DNA of 9,710 bases. It comes from Bacteroidota bacterium (GTDB lineage: Bacteria; Bacteroidota; Bacteroidia; Flavobacteriales_F; PHOS-HE28). Positions 1-6,741 of this stretch are shown one piece after another; the first letter of the stretch is position 1; each line of letters begins with the position of its first letter. The position numbers and the translations under genes are program-made. The stretch is taken from assembly GCA_023418095.1 (NCBI GenBank), contig JAEZDL010000091.1, forward strand, positions 1 through 9,710, written 5' to 3'. The notes below the pieces were generated by a model that was given only the letters and a program-made list of their open reading frames with translations, was not told the origin of the DNA and searched no databases.

Positions 1-1272
1 AAGACCTACGAATATCCTGTCGTGATCGGCAGTGAAGGCGAGAAGGCGATCGATATCAGCAAGCTCCGGGACGATAGCGGATACATAACCCTGGATCTCG
101 GTTACAAGAACACCGGCGCCACGAAAAGTGCGATCACCTTCCTCGATGGTGAGGAAGGCATCCTCCACTACCGCGGTTACCCGATCGAACAACTGGCCGA
201 GAAGGCGAGCTTTCTCGAAGTAGCCTATCTCCTTCTCTTCGGTGACCTGCCCACGCGCAAGCAGCTCGATGAGTTCGAAGGCAACATCCGTTACCACTCG
301 CTGGTGCACGAGGATATGAAGCGCTTCTTCGAATTCTTCCCGAGCAACGCGCACCCCATGGGGATCCTCGCCGCCATGGTGAATTCGTTGAGCACCTTCT
401 ATCCGAAGAGCCAGGATCCCAACCGCCCGATGAAGGAGGTGGAACGCACCATGTACCGGTTGATCGCGAAAATGCCCACGCTCGCCGCGATCAGTTACAA
501 GAACAATCTTGGCCACCCCTACATGTACCCCGACAACAAGCTGGGTTACGTTGAGAATTTCCTTTACATGATGTTCGGCTTGCCAACTGAGGAATACCAG
601 GTGGATCCGGTGGTGGCCGATGCATTGAACACATTGCTGATCCTGCATGCGGACCATGAGCAGAACTGCAGTGCGAGTACCGTGCGCATGGTGGGCAGCA
701 GCCAGGCGAACCTTTACAGCGCTGTGAGCGCGGGCATTGCGGCGCTTTGGGGGCCGCTGCACGGGGGTGCGAACCAGGAGGTGATCGAAATGCTCGAAGC
801 GATCCGCAACGATGGTGGTGATATCGAGAAATGGATCGGCAAGGCGAAGGACAAGAACGATCCGTTCCGCCTGTTCGGTTTCGGCCATCGCGTTTACAAG
901 AATTTCGATCCACGGGCACGGATCATCAAGAAAAGCTGCGATGATGTGTTGAACAAGCTCGGCATCAACGATCCGGTGCTTGAGATCGCCAAGCAATTGG
1001 AGGAGATCGCCCTGAAGGATGATTACTTCATCGAGCGTAAACTCTACCCGAACGTAGACTTCTACAGCGGCATCATCTACCGTGCGATCGGCATTCCCAC
1101 GCGCATGTTCACCGTGATGTTCGCGTTGGGCCGCCTGCCCGGCTGGATCGCCCAGTGGAAGGAAATGGTGGAGAACAAGGAGCCGATCGGCCGCCCGCGC
1201 CAGATCTATACCGGTGTTACCAAGCGCGATTATGTGCCCGTGGCGCAGCGCAAGGAAGCCGTGAAGGCGTGA
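1..1272 (+). CDS. gltA: Citrate synthase (5' end outside window)
   Basis: Condenses oxaloacetate and acetyl-CoA to citrate, the entry step of the TCA cycle, in the cytoplasm. The frame is open from base 1 (KTYEYPVVIG...), so the true start lies upstream; 423 residues are visible against about 427 in E. coli GltA, so probably only a few to about ten residues are missing. The GTG at 22 is unlikely to be the start. Family motifs are intact: HADHEQN at visible residues 216-222, GPLHGGANQ at 251-259 with His254, FGHRVYKNFDPR with His296, and YPNVDFYSG with Asp353. These match the oxaloacetate-binding and catalytic His/His/Asp residues of the family, so the enzyme should be active. The stop TGA at 1270-1272 is followed 5 bases later by a heptamer inverted repeat that may act on the 3' end of the transcript. 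The next genes run in the same direction but are unrelated in function. Confidence 0.97.
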   Translation, partial: KTYEYPVVIGSEGEKAIDISKLRDDSGYITLDLGYKNTGATKSAITFLDGEEGILHYRGYPIEQLAEKASFLEVAYLLLFGDLPTRKQLDEFEGNIRYHSLVHEDMKRFFEFFPSNAHPMGILAAMVNSLSTFYPKSQDPNRPMKEVERTMYRLIAKMPTLAAISYKNNLGHPYMYPDNKLGYVENFLYMMFGLPTEEYQVDPVVADALNTLLILHADHEQNCSASTVRMVGSSQANLYSAVSAGIAALWGPLHGGANQEVIEMLEAIRNDGGDIEKWIGKAKDKNDPFRLFGFGHRVYKNFDPRARIIKKSCDDVLNKLGINDPVLEIAKQLEEIALKDDYFIERKLYPNVDFYSGIIYRAIGIPTRMFTVMFALGRLPGWIAQWKEMVENKEPIGRPRQIYTGVTKRDYVPVAQRKEAVKA

Positions 1273-1277
1273 GTGCC

Positions 1278-1385
1278 GTTGTCAGTTGTTAGTTGCCAGT
1301 TGTCAGTAATGATCGATCCGGGATCAGGGAACCGTCGTGGTCCGATCCAACCGCATCTGACAACCGACAACTGACAACTAACAAT
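1278..1385. repeat. Inverted heptamer array, intergenic copy (4+4 units)
   Basis: Four direct heptamers of the type GTTGTCA (starting at 1278, 1285, 1292 and 1299, with variants GTTGTTA and GTTGCCA) face four reverse-complement heptamers of the type TGACAAC (starting at 1358, 1365, 1372 and 1379, with variants CGACAAC and TAACAAT). A 52-base spacer (1306-1357) separates the 28-base arms, and the arms match at 23 of 28 positions by hand count. It fills most of the gap between gltA and the next gene. A second copy with the same layout lies at 9059-9130. A transcript could fold it into a long hairpin that might end or protect the gltA mRNA; there is no T-run after it, so a classical terminator is not shown. 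No transposase is nearby. Confidence 0.85.
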
Positions 1386-1387
1386 TA

Positions 1388-1399
1388 GCTTCGCGAAGC
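1388..1399. other. 12-base perfect palindrome next to the heptamer array
   Basis: GCTTCGCGAAGC is its own reverse complement. It begins 3 bases after the right arm of the heptamer array and ends 16 bases before the ATG of the pRiA4b ORF-3-like gene. It could be a protein-binding site or an extension of the repeat element, or chance in GC-rich DNA. No function is shown, and the second heptamer copy at 9059-9130 is not flanked by the same palindrome. Confidence 0.35.
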
Positions 1400-1415
1400 G
1401 GGTACCGCCAACACC

Positions 1416-1994
1416 ATGCGCATCTATCGCTTCCGAGTGCTGATCGATCATCCCGGTGAAGCATTCCGCGACATCGAGATCCGATCGGACCAGACGTTCC
1501 TCGATCTTCACAGGGCCATCAAGGATGCGTTCGCCTTCATCGGCCAGGAAATGGCCAGCTTTTATGTAAGCGATCAGCAATGGGGCAAGGGGCCGGAGAT
1601 ACCGCTTGCCGATCTTGGTTTCGACGAGGAAGGTGGATCGAGACCTGCATTGATGGGCGAAGTGCTGATAAGCGATCATATCCGCAGCACCGATCAACGC
1701 TTCATCTACGCGTACGATTTCCTGCATATGTGGATGTTCCTGGTGGAATTGATCCATGCCGGCGATGCTGAACCAGGTGCGCAGTACCCGCGCGTGGTGA
1801 TCAGCATGGGCACCGCCCCGGACGAGCACAGCAAGGAGGAAGATCTTTCTGAAGGGATCATGGACGAGGATCTGTACACAGATGAGACCGATGAGCGGTA
1901 TGATGCCGAAGATGATGACCTTGATGAGGCAGGCGACGACCTTGATGCGCCGCGGCACAGCGACCTGGACGATCTTGGCGACGAGTACAGGTGA
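1416..1994 (+). CDS. pRiA4b ORF-3-like domain protein with acidic tail
   Basis: A 192-residue cytoplasmic protein. The N-terminal 130 residues or so (MRIYRFRVLI, then DLHRAIKDAF and FYVSDQQWGKG) resemble the plasmid pRiA4b ORF-3-like family (PF07929), whose biochemical role is not known to me; this assignment is from pattern memory, not a search. From about residue 137 the chain becomes a low-complexity acidic tail rich in Asp and Glu, with likely disorder, ending DDLGDEYR. There is no signal peptide or membrane segment. The stop overlaps the GTG start of miaA (GTGA at 1991-1994), so the two are probably translated together, and the protein may be co-expressed with tRNA modification. The ATG at 1416 is chosen because the domain begins there and the upstream DNA is repeat. 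No clear ribosome binding site is seen. Confidence 0.85.
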   Translation: MRIYRFRVLIDHPGEAFRDIEIRSDQTFLDLHRAIKDAFAFIGQEMASFYVSDQQWGKGPEIPLADLGFDEEGGSRPALMGEVLISDHIRSTDQRFIYAYDFLHMWMFLVELIHAGDAEPGAQYPRVVISMGTAPDEHSKEEDLSEGIMDEDLYTDETDERYDAEDDDLDEAGDDLDAPRHSDLDDLGDEYR

Positions 1995-2920
1995 AAGATC
2001 CCAGTAGTGAGGGAACAGGCCCGAAAGGCACCCTGGTGGTGATCGGCGGGCCCACGGCATCGGGCAAGACCGGCGTTGCGATCGACCTGGCAACAGAGCT
2101 CGGAACCGAAGTGATCAGTGCCGATTCCCGCCAGTTCTATCACGCGATGCGCATCGGGACGGCACGGCCCTCCCTGGAGGAATTACAAGGGATCACGCAC
2201 CATTTCATCGCCCACCTCGAATTGCCGGAGACGTGGAGCGCCGGTGCCTTCGCCCGCGCAGCTGAACCGGTGCTGCAACAGATCATCAAACGGTATGGTA
2301 TCGCGATACTGGTGGGCGGAAGCGGCCTTTACATCGATGCTTTGATCAAAGGCTTCGATCCACTGCCTGTTTCAGACATCAGGTTGCGCGAAAAGCTTCG
2401 ATCGCGGTGGAAGGAACATGGCCCTGCTCCGTTGCTGGACGAATTGCGAACCATCGATCCGATCACATGGGAAAAGATCGATCGAAGAAATCCGCAACGT
2501 GTGATCCGCGCGCTCGAGATCTGTCTTCTGAGCGGGAGGCCTGCGAGCGCCCACCGGTCCGAACCTGACGATCGTACCGATCTGCGCATCGTTCGCGTCG
2601 CCATGGACCTGCCGAGGAAGGAATTGTATGCACGCATCGATCAGCGCGTGGATCGAATGGTGAAGCTGGGGTTGATCGAGGAAGCCCGATCGCTTCTACC
2701 CTACCGTGATCTGAATGCTTTGCGCACCGTGGGTTACCGCGAATTGTTCGATCACTTCGATGGCGGGATCAGCCTGTTCCAGGCGATCGATCTGATCAAA
2801 CAGCATTCGCGAAACTACGCAAAACGGCAGCTCACCTGGTTGCGACGGGACAGGGATTGGAATTGGATCGCACCGGGCCGGACCGATCGGATGCTCGAAT
2901 TGGTGCGATCGGGGCGCTGA
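1991..2920 (+). CDS. miaA: tRNA dimethylallyltransferase
   Basis: Transfers a dimethylallyl group from DMAPP to N6 of A37 in tRNAs reading codons that start with U, giving i6A, which steadies codon-anticodon pairing. The protein has 309 residues, normal for MiaA. Visible motifs: P-loop GPTASGKT at 20-27, SADSRQFY at 43-50 with the conserved Asp45 (general base in the family), VGGSGLY at 108-114, DRRNPQRVIRALE at 164-176, then TVGYREL and the C-terminal NYAKRQLTWLRRD. All conserved parts are present. The GTG start at 1991 overlaps the previous stop (GTGA), which supports this start through translational coupling; it leaves a short 13-residue lead before the first beta strand. The stop lies only 3 bases from the stop of the convergent gene at 2924, so no room exists for a separate terminator. 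Confidence 0.96.
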   Translation: MKDPSSEGTGPKGTLVVIGGPTASGKTGVAIDLATELGTEVISADSRQFYHAMRIGTARPSLEELQGITHHFIAHLELPETWSAGAFARAAEPVLQQIIKRYGIAILVGGSGLYIDALIKGFDPLPVSDIRLREKLRSRWKEHGPAPLLDELRTIDPITWEKIDRRNPQRVIRALEICLLSGRPASAHRSEPDDRTDLRIVRVAMDLPRKELYARIDQRVDRMVKLGLIEEARSLLPYRDLNALRTVGYRELFDHFDGGISLFQAIDLIKQHSRNYAKRQLTWLRRDRDWNWIAPGRTDRMLELVRSGR

Positions 2921-2923
2921 GGC

Positions 2924-3910
2924 CTACTGCTTCACGAACATCGCCCGGCCTCTCGTTACTTCTCCGATCGTTTCGATCGAATAGGCACCCGGCCTGAGAT
3001 CGGCCACGTTCAGATCCGTGCGTTCTGCGGCTGGAACAGTGATCTCCTTCACCACGCGGCCGGTCGCATCTCGCACAACGATCCGCGTCGATCCGGCTTC
3101 AGCGATCACCACGGTAAGGTTATCCAATGCAGGGTTCGGATAAACTTCGATCGCCGCATGGTCGCTCGCGGTCTCTTCAATGCCGATGGGCGCTTCGGAG
3201 AGCGGCTCACGGATCTTGAGGTGTGTGCCCGGCATGTACCGCACCACCGGGTAGAGCATATTGTCCAGCTGTGTCCAGAAGTAGGATGTGGTCACGGAAT
3301 TGGGGCCGGTGAAGATCGATCGCCACAGGACCAGGTCATCGATCGAACCGCCATCGAACACCACCCGGCCGGTCGCCATGATCACCCAATTGTCGATCTC
3401 GCCGTTGCCAGCTTCACAATCGTACACGTGCTGCACACCGGAACCGATGGACATGGGATAATCCATGATCAGGAACGGGTCCGGACAGAATTCCACGACC
3501 TCCGGTGTGCCGCCGGCCACATGAACGCCACCGAGCAGGCGCAACTCGAAAGGTGAATTGTTGAAGTAGTTGTAGTACGAATCCCCGGCAGCATCGGTCT
3601 CCCACTGTACCACGTTCGCCAAAGGGAAGATACCATGGTAGGGCGTAGCGCTCGCCGGTTCGAAATAGATGGTATGATTGAAAGGCTCGTTGAGATCGAG
3701 GCTGGTGAGATCCCAGACCACATCAGTGCCGGTGGTGATGATGTGTACCGTATCACCGTTCAATTCAAGGTTCTCCCAAACACGGTATTCGCGGCTGGAA
3801 TGCGGTGGAACGGAATTGGTGTAGGTATAGGGCAACTGGGCCACGGCGATCTGCGCCGGTATCGTTGCCATGAAACACAGAGCTTTCGAGATGGTGTAAA
3901 GCTTGGTCAT
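2924..3910 (-). CDS. Secreted protein with T9SS type A sorting domain
   Basis: A 328-residue protein of unknown function, likely exported to the cell surface or medium. The start MTKLYTISKALCF at 3910 begins a signal peptide with a probable cleavage after AVA before QLPYTYTN; a GTG 16 codons upstream (3958) would only add a non-signal lead. The middle (residues about 30-250) is a region with many aromatic, Gly and Asn residues that I do not recognise. Residues 254-328 form a type IX secretion sorting domain: VYPNPALDNLTV, then GRVVKEI, LRPGAYSIE and the final FVKQ. In this pathway the protein crosses the inner membrane by Sec and the outer membrane by T9SS, with the C-terminal domain removed. 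It follows the oxidoreductase gene on the same strand with a 184-base gap, so it may have its own promoter, though I see no convincing one. Confidence 0.85.
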   Translation of the reverse strand: MTKLYTISKALCFMATIPAQIAVAQLPYTYTNSVPPHSSREYRVWENLELNGDTVHIITTGTDVVWDLTSLDLNEPFNHTIYFEPASATPYHGIFPLANVVQWETDAAGDSYYNYFNNSPFELRLLGGVHVAGGTPEVVEFCPDPFLIMDYPMSIGSGVQHVYDCEAGNGEIDNWVIMATGRVVFDGGSIDDLVLWRSIFTGPNSVTTSYFWTQLDNMLYPVVRYMPGTHLKIREPLSEAPIGIEETASDHAAIEVYPNPALDNLTVVIAEAGSTRIVVRDATGRVVKEITVPAAERTDLNVADLRPGAYSIETIGEVTRGRAMFVKQ

Positions 3911-4037
3911 GGTACGGATGGTATTGGGATATACGAATGGGTGCACCGAAAGGTTCACGCGCTCGGGACAAACCCCACGCCGAAGAACGCAGATCGGCCT
4001 CGCCGCTGGAATGCCAGCGCATACCGATCATGAACAG

Positions 4038-4066
4038 CCGATCCTTGATCGGGGTGATCTTTCCCC
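4038..4066 (-). other. Alternative stem-loops downstream of the oxidoreductase gene
   Basis: Read on the minus strand, GGGG-8 bases-CCCC (4066-4051) overlaps CCGATC-AAG-GATCGG (4052-4038), so two short hairpins compete for the shared CC. They lie about 30-55 bases after the oxidoreductase stop and 128 bases before the secreted-protein start. No T-run follows, so a rho-independent terminator is not supported; they could be a weak 3' structure or chance. The rest of the 3911-4094 gap shows no gene, and no promoter I would defend. Confidence 0.2.
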
Positions 4067-4094
4067 ACTTAAGTTATCATTCCCTCCCTCGCGA

Positions 4095-4763
4095 TCAACT
4101 TTCGAACACGAGCGATTCGGCACTTGCACCAAGAGTGATCAACATACCATTGATGTTGTCCACGAACGTTTGGGGGCCACAGATGTAGAAATACCGATCG
4201 AAATCCTGCACCAGGGTGATCAACAGGTCGCGATCTATCCGCCGCTCCTGGAAACCCACCACGTTCTGCCGGGTGAAGATGTTCAGGTAACGTTTGCCCA
4301 GCATCTTGGTAAGTTCCCGATCGAGGATCACATCATACACGGTCTTGTTGGAATAGATCAGTGTGCAATCGCCCAGCGCTTTCTTCTTGTACAGATCGCG
4401 GAAAATGGGAATGAACGGCGTGATGCCGGCACCCGCCGCGAAGAAAGTTCCAGGTCCCTTGTAGGTGATCGTACCGAAAACATCCTTCACGAGCAGTTTG
4501 TCATCCTTCCTTAGCAGTCCCATCATCCGGGTGACGCCCTGGCGCTCATCATAGATCTTCACGATGAATTCCAAAGTGCGCGCTTCGGGCAGCGAAGTGA
4601 ACGTGAAAGGCCGCCACATGTCGCGCCAAACGTCCTGATCGATGGCCAGCATGCAACCCTGCCCCGGCAGGAACGTAAGGCCTGCGGGCTTCGTTACCAC
4701 AAATCGTTTCACGTCCGGAGTGATGAATTCCGACTTCAGGATCCTTACAGTGTACACCGACAT
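4095..4763 (-). CDS. Ferredoxin reductase-like FAD/NAD(P)H oxidoreductase
   Basis: A 222-residue single-chain flavoprotein of the ferredoxin-NADP reductase superfamily, expected to pass electrons between NAD(P)H and a small partner in the cytoplasm. Residues 1-100 look like the FAD-binding barrel, with FLPGQG at 31-36 and the flavin motif RPFTFTS at 51-57. Residues 105-222 look like the nucleotide-binding domain, with GAGITPFIPI at 111-120 and the YICGP motif at 193-197. No 2Fe-2S cysteine cluster and no heme domain are present, so the electron partner is unknown; flavodoxin reductase is one possibility. The start ATG at 4763 is chosen because the family N-terminus (VYTVRILKSEFITPDVKRF) begins there; the frame stays open upstream to 5003 but that part overlaps the divergent gene and has no family character. 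The divergent neighbour starts 52 bases away. Confidence 0.88.
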   Translation of the reverse strand: MSVYTVRILKSEFITPDVKRFVVTKPAGLTFLPGQGCMLAIDQDVWRDMWRPFTFTSLPEARTLEFIVKIYDERQGVTRMMGLLRKDDKLLVKDVFGTITYKGPGTFFAAGAGITPFIPIFRDLYKKKALGDCTLIYSNKTVYDVILDRELTKMLGKRYLNIFTRQNVVGFQERRIDRDLLITLVQDFDRYFYICGPQTFVDNINGMLITLGASAESLVFES

Positions 4764-4815
4764 TGCGGCCGAAGGTAAAAGGGTGCGGTTATCTTCCGCT
4801 TCGATCACCCATACC

Positions 4816-5190
4816 ATGCAGATACCGCCGCAATACCAGCCTGTGATGCCGTACCTGATCGTGAAGGATGCGTGGGCATTGCTGAAATTCACCAAGGATG
4901 TCTTCGGTGCCGTAGAACAATCCATCACGCAGACCGAGGATGGAAAAGTGAGGCATGGCGAGATCCGCATCAACAATGGCGTGATCATGTTCGCCGAATC
5001 CAATCCCCAGTGGCCTGAAAAATCGGCTGCGATCTACCTCTACGTGGATAATGTGGACGCTGTGCACGCGCGCGCACTTCACCTGGAGGTGACCGAACTG
5101 ATGCCGCCGGAGAAAAAGGAATATGGCTATACTTCGGGTTTCGAGGACCGGCACGGCAACCTTTGGTTCATCGTGCAAGCGGAAGACTGA
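4816..5190 (+). CDS. VOC-fold (glyoxalase/PhnB-like) protein
   Basis: A 124-residue protein of the vicinal oxygen chelate superfamily, with one pair of beta-alpha-beta-beta-beta modules. Typical parts are PYLIVKDAWALLKFTKDVFG at 12-31, RHGEIRINNGVIMFAE at 46-61, AIYLYVDNVDAVHARA at 72-87, and the closing GFEDRHGNLWFI at 108-119. His47, Asp111 and His113 are polar residues near where the family places ligands, but I cannot say that metal is bound; PhnB-like members often do not work as glyoxalases. The substrate is unknown. The ATG at 4816 is chosen as the start because domain sequence follows at once; the open frame runs back to 4642 only as antisense to the oxidoreductase. The 52-base divergent gap holds no clear promoter. 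The stop is 15 bases from that of the convergent TfoX-like gene. Confidence 0.88.
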   Translation: MQIPPQYQPVMPYLIVKDAWALLKFTKDVFGAVEQSITQTEDGKVRHGEIRINNGVIMFAESNPQWPEKSAAIYLYVDNVDAVHARALHLEVTELMPPEKKEYGYTSGFEDRHGNLWFIVQAED

Positions 5191-5205
5191 ACCAGGAATC
5201 CAGAT

Positions 5206-5613
5206 CTATTTTGAACCCGATCGGATCGCCGTTCTCTTCGCTGTTCGCTCTGCAACTTTCTTCGTAGCTGTTTTTTTCGCTGCTTTCGGTGGAAGCCTCC
5301 GTACATATTCCAGCGAAAGACCGATCCACTTTTTCAGCGCTGCATCGCTCTCAACGGCAGTGGGATCAACGAAGAGAAAGCCCTTCATCACCTTGTTGCC
5401 CATCTTCATGCGATCGGCTCCCGGCCATTCCAGCACTTCCTCGATCCGATGCGGATCAACCCGCACCATGAGATCGCCTTTCTTGGTGATGCCAACACTC
5501 ATGTGATCGTTCACCATGAACGCCACACCGCCGAACATCTTCTTCGCTTCGGCATTCACGTTCTCGGCCTTCAAGACCTTTTCGATCCGTAGTTGAAGTT
5601 GCGCGTTGGACAT
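5206..5613 (-). CDS. TfoX N-terminal-domain protein with basic tail
   Basis: A 135-residue protein. Residues 1-108 match the TfoX/Sxy N-terminal domain: KKMFGGVAFMVNDHMSVGI at 24-42, DLMVRVDP at 47-54, and a WIGLSLEYV-like helix at 96-104. The C-terminal TfoX domain is absent, as in many stand-alone members outside the gammaproteobacteria, so a competence role as in Sxy/TfoX should not be assumed. Residues 109-135 are a highly basic Lys/Ala/Thr/Arg tail (PPKAAKKTATKKVAERTAKR), like histone H1-type tails of bacterial DNA-binding proteins; this suggests nucleic acid binding but does not prove it. The start ATG at 5613 has a Bacteroidota-type promoter 29 bases upstream, giving a short leader. 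It converges on the VOC gene. Confidence 0.9.
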   Translation of the reverse strand: MSNAQLQLRIEKVLKAENVNAEAKKMFGGVAFMVNDHMSVGITKKGDLMVRVDPHRIEEVLEWPGADRMKMGNKVMKGFLFVDPTAVESDAALKKWIGLSLEYVRRLPPKAAKKTATKKVAERTAKRTAIRSGSK

Positions 5614-5641
5614 GGGTGGTAAGTTAGATCGGGGATCACTT

Positions 5642-5671
5642 CAAATCTAACAGGCAACCATATCTGGCAAA
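5642..5671 (-). promoter_or_regulatory. Bacteroidota-type promoter of the TfoX-like gene
   Basis: On the minus strand TTTG (5671-5668) is followed after 18 bases by TAGATTTG (5649-5642), a full match to the TAnnTTTG -7 box known from Bacteroides and Flavobacterium, with the TTTG -33 box at near-normal spacing. A transcript would start near 5636, about 23 bases before the ATG at 5613. It is the best promoter match I found in the window. Confidence 0.55.
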
Positions 5672-5697
5672 TGCGTCATTTGATCAAAGGGATATCA

Positions 5698-6741
5698 ATG
5701 CGGTCGATCATCTTTTTTCATTCATGCTTCATTTCAACCGTGATCATCGCACAGCAGCCTCCGATCGATCCGCACCTGAGTTCTTTTTATCCATCTGGAG
5801 CTGTAACGAAGATCGTGCTTGCCGTGGACGGTGGGGTTACCGCATGGATGTTCGAAGATGAAGCCACCATGAGCTCCAGCGGTGGCATCATCTTTCGATT
5901 CGACAGTGCTGGAGTTCCGATCGAATCCTATTATCCAGAACTCACCGCAGATTGCGGTTCGTTGGATAGGCACATCGACTTCACACTTCGCAATGACTCT
6001 GTTTGGAGCATCAGTCGCCACCAGTATGTGGGTGGTGATCAACCTGTGCTGTTCTGCTTGAATACGCCTTCCGGTAACTGGGGACCTTCACCACCGACAG
6101 GCGCATCGACGAAAATGGCTACAGACCTTCTGGTCACAGATTCGCACGTGTATATATGCGGTTCAGTCGATTCAAATTCCACGGTCAGCAGGCAGAGCAT
6201 TTATGCCCTGGATCTTGAAGGGGATCTACTCTGGGATACACTCTACGATCCAGAACAATTCGCCACGCTCACTCATATGGCCCATTGGAACGGCAAATTG
6301 ATGGTTGCCGAACCGCCGAACCTTCACCATATCTCGGGATCCGACGGAGCGATCATTTCCACCCAACAGCTGTATATGGGCACGGGACCCGGCAGGGCAA
6401 GATTGCATGTCGTTGGAACCGATCTTTATTGGGCGAGCTTAGAGAACAGCATCCTTCATTATGGAAAACTTGATTCTGCAGGTATTACCACTTTCGCTTC
6501 ATCAACCCCTGCAGATGATCTTACCGGACTGGCGGTGGATGAGCAATCCAGGATGTGGATCACATGCGGCGCAACCATTGGGAACATAAAGGTCATCGAT
6601 CAGAATGGGACCATGGTTTCCACTTATCATTTTGGCGCGCAAGCGCATGATGTGATCTTCGGCAACGGATGGATCACGATCGCGGGACGTCTGAACACCG
6701 CCACCACAGAAAGTTTCCTGATCAGCGGACCACCACAATGA
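5698..6741 (+). CDS. Secreted beta-propeller-like protein without sorting domain
   Basis: A 347-residue protein of unknown function. MRSIIFFHSCFISTVIIAQQPP is a Sec signal peptide, probably cut near IIA-QQ. The ATG at 5698 puts the signal at the very start; an in-frame ATG at 5671 would add nine residues and lies inside the -33 box of the divergent promoter. The mature part has repeated strand-rich units with aspartate turns, such as IYALDLEGDLLWDTLY and LTGLAVDEQSRMWIT, which suggests a beta-propeller of PQQ/NHL type; the blade number is not clear. It ends at TESFLISGPPQ with no T9SS domain, although its last 75 residues align with the part of the downstream protein just before that protein's sorting domain. 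The stop overlaps the next ATG (ATGA at 6738-6741), so the pair is co-translated. The export route past the periplasm is not evident. Confidence 0.78.
   Translation: MRSIIFFHSCFISTVIIAQQPPIDPHLSSFYPSGAVTKIVLAVDGGVTAWMFEDEATMSSSGGIIFRFDSAGVPIESYYPELTADCGSLDRHIDFTLRNDSVWSISRHQYVGGDQPVLFCLNTPSGNWGPSPPTGASTKMATDLLVTDSHVYICGSVDSNSTVSRQSIYALDLEGDLLWDTLYDPEQFATLTHMAHWNGKLMVAEPPNLHHISGSDGAIISTQQLYMGTGPGRARLHVVGTDLYWASLENSILHYGKLDSAGITTFASSTPADDLTGLAVDEQSRMWITCGATIGNIKVIDQNGTMVSTYHFGAQAHDVIFGNGWITIAGRLNTATTESFLISGPPQ

Noticed and set aside
1278..1385. Short repeats as a CRISPR array
   Set aside because: The units are contiguous 7-base heptamers in inverted orientation, with no unique 30-40 base spacers and no cas genes.
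1230..2093. 287-codon minus-strand open frame over the pRiA4b ORF-3-like gene
   Set aside because: It is antisense to a gene with family features and translational coupling; its end only reads through the heptamer repeat and the gltA 3' end.
3903..4514. 203-codon plus-strand open frame across the gap 3911-4094
   Set aside because: Most of it is antisense to the oxidoreductase, the remainder covers an intergenic gap, and the protein shows no domain or coherent composition.
4770..4777. TACCTTCG on the minus strand as a -7 box for the oxidoreductase gene
   Set aside because: One mismatch to TAnnTTTG, no TTTG at the right distance upstream, and a position that would leave almost no leader.
4642..4815. 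N-terminal extension of the VOC protein back to 4642
   Set aside because: It runs inside the oxidoreductase gene in antisense; the VOC domain begins directly at the ATG at 4816.
4764..5003. N-terminal extension of the oxidoreductase up to 5003
   Set aside because: The extra 80 residues overlap the VOC gene on the other strand and do not resemble the family; the ferredoxin-reductase N-terminus starts at the ATG at 4763.
5671..5697. ATG at 5671 as start of the first propeller-like gene
   Set aside because: It overlaps the -33 box of the divergent promoter and puts charged residues and a second Met before the signal peptide; the ATG at 5698 gives a cleaner signal. It cannot be fully excluded.
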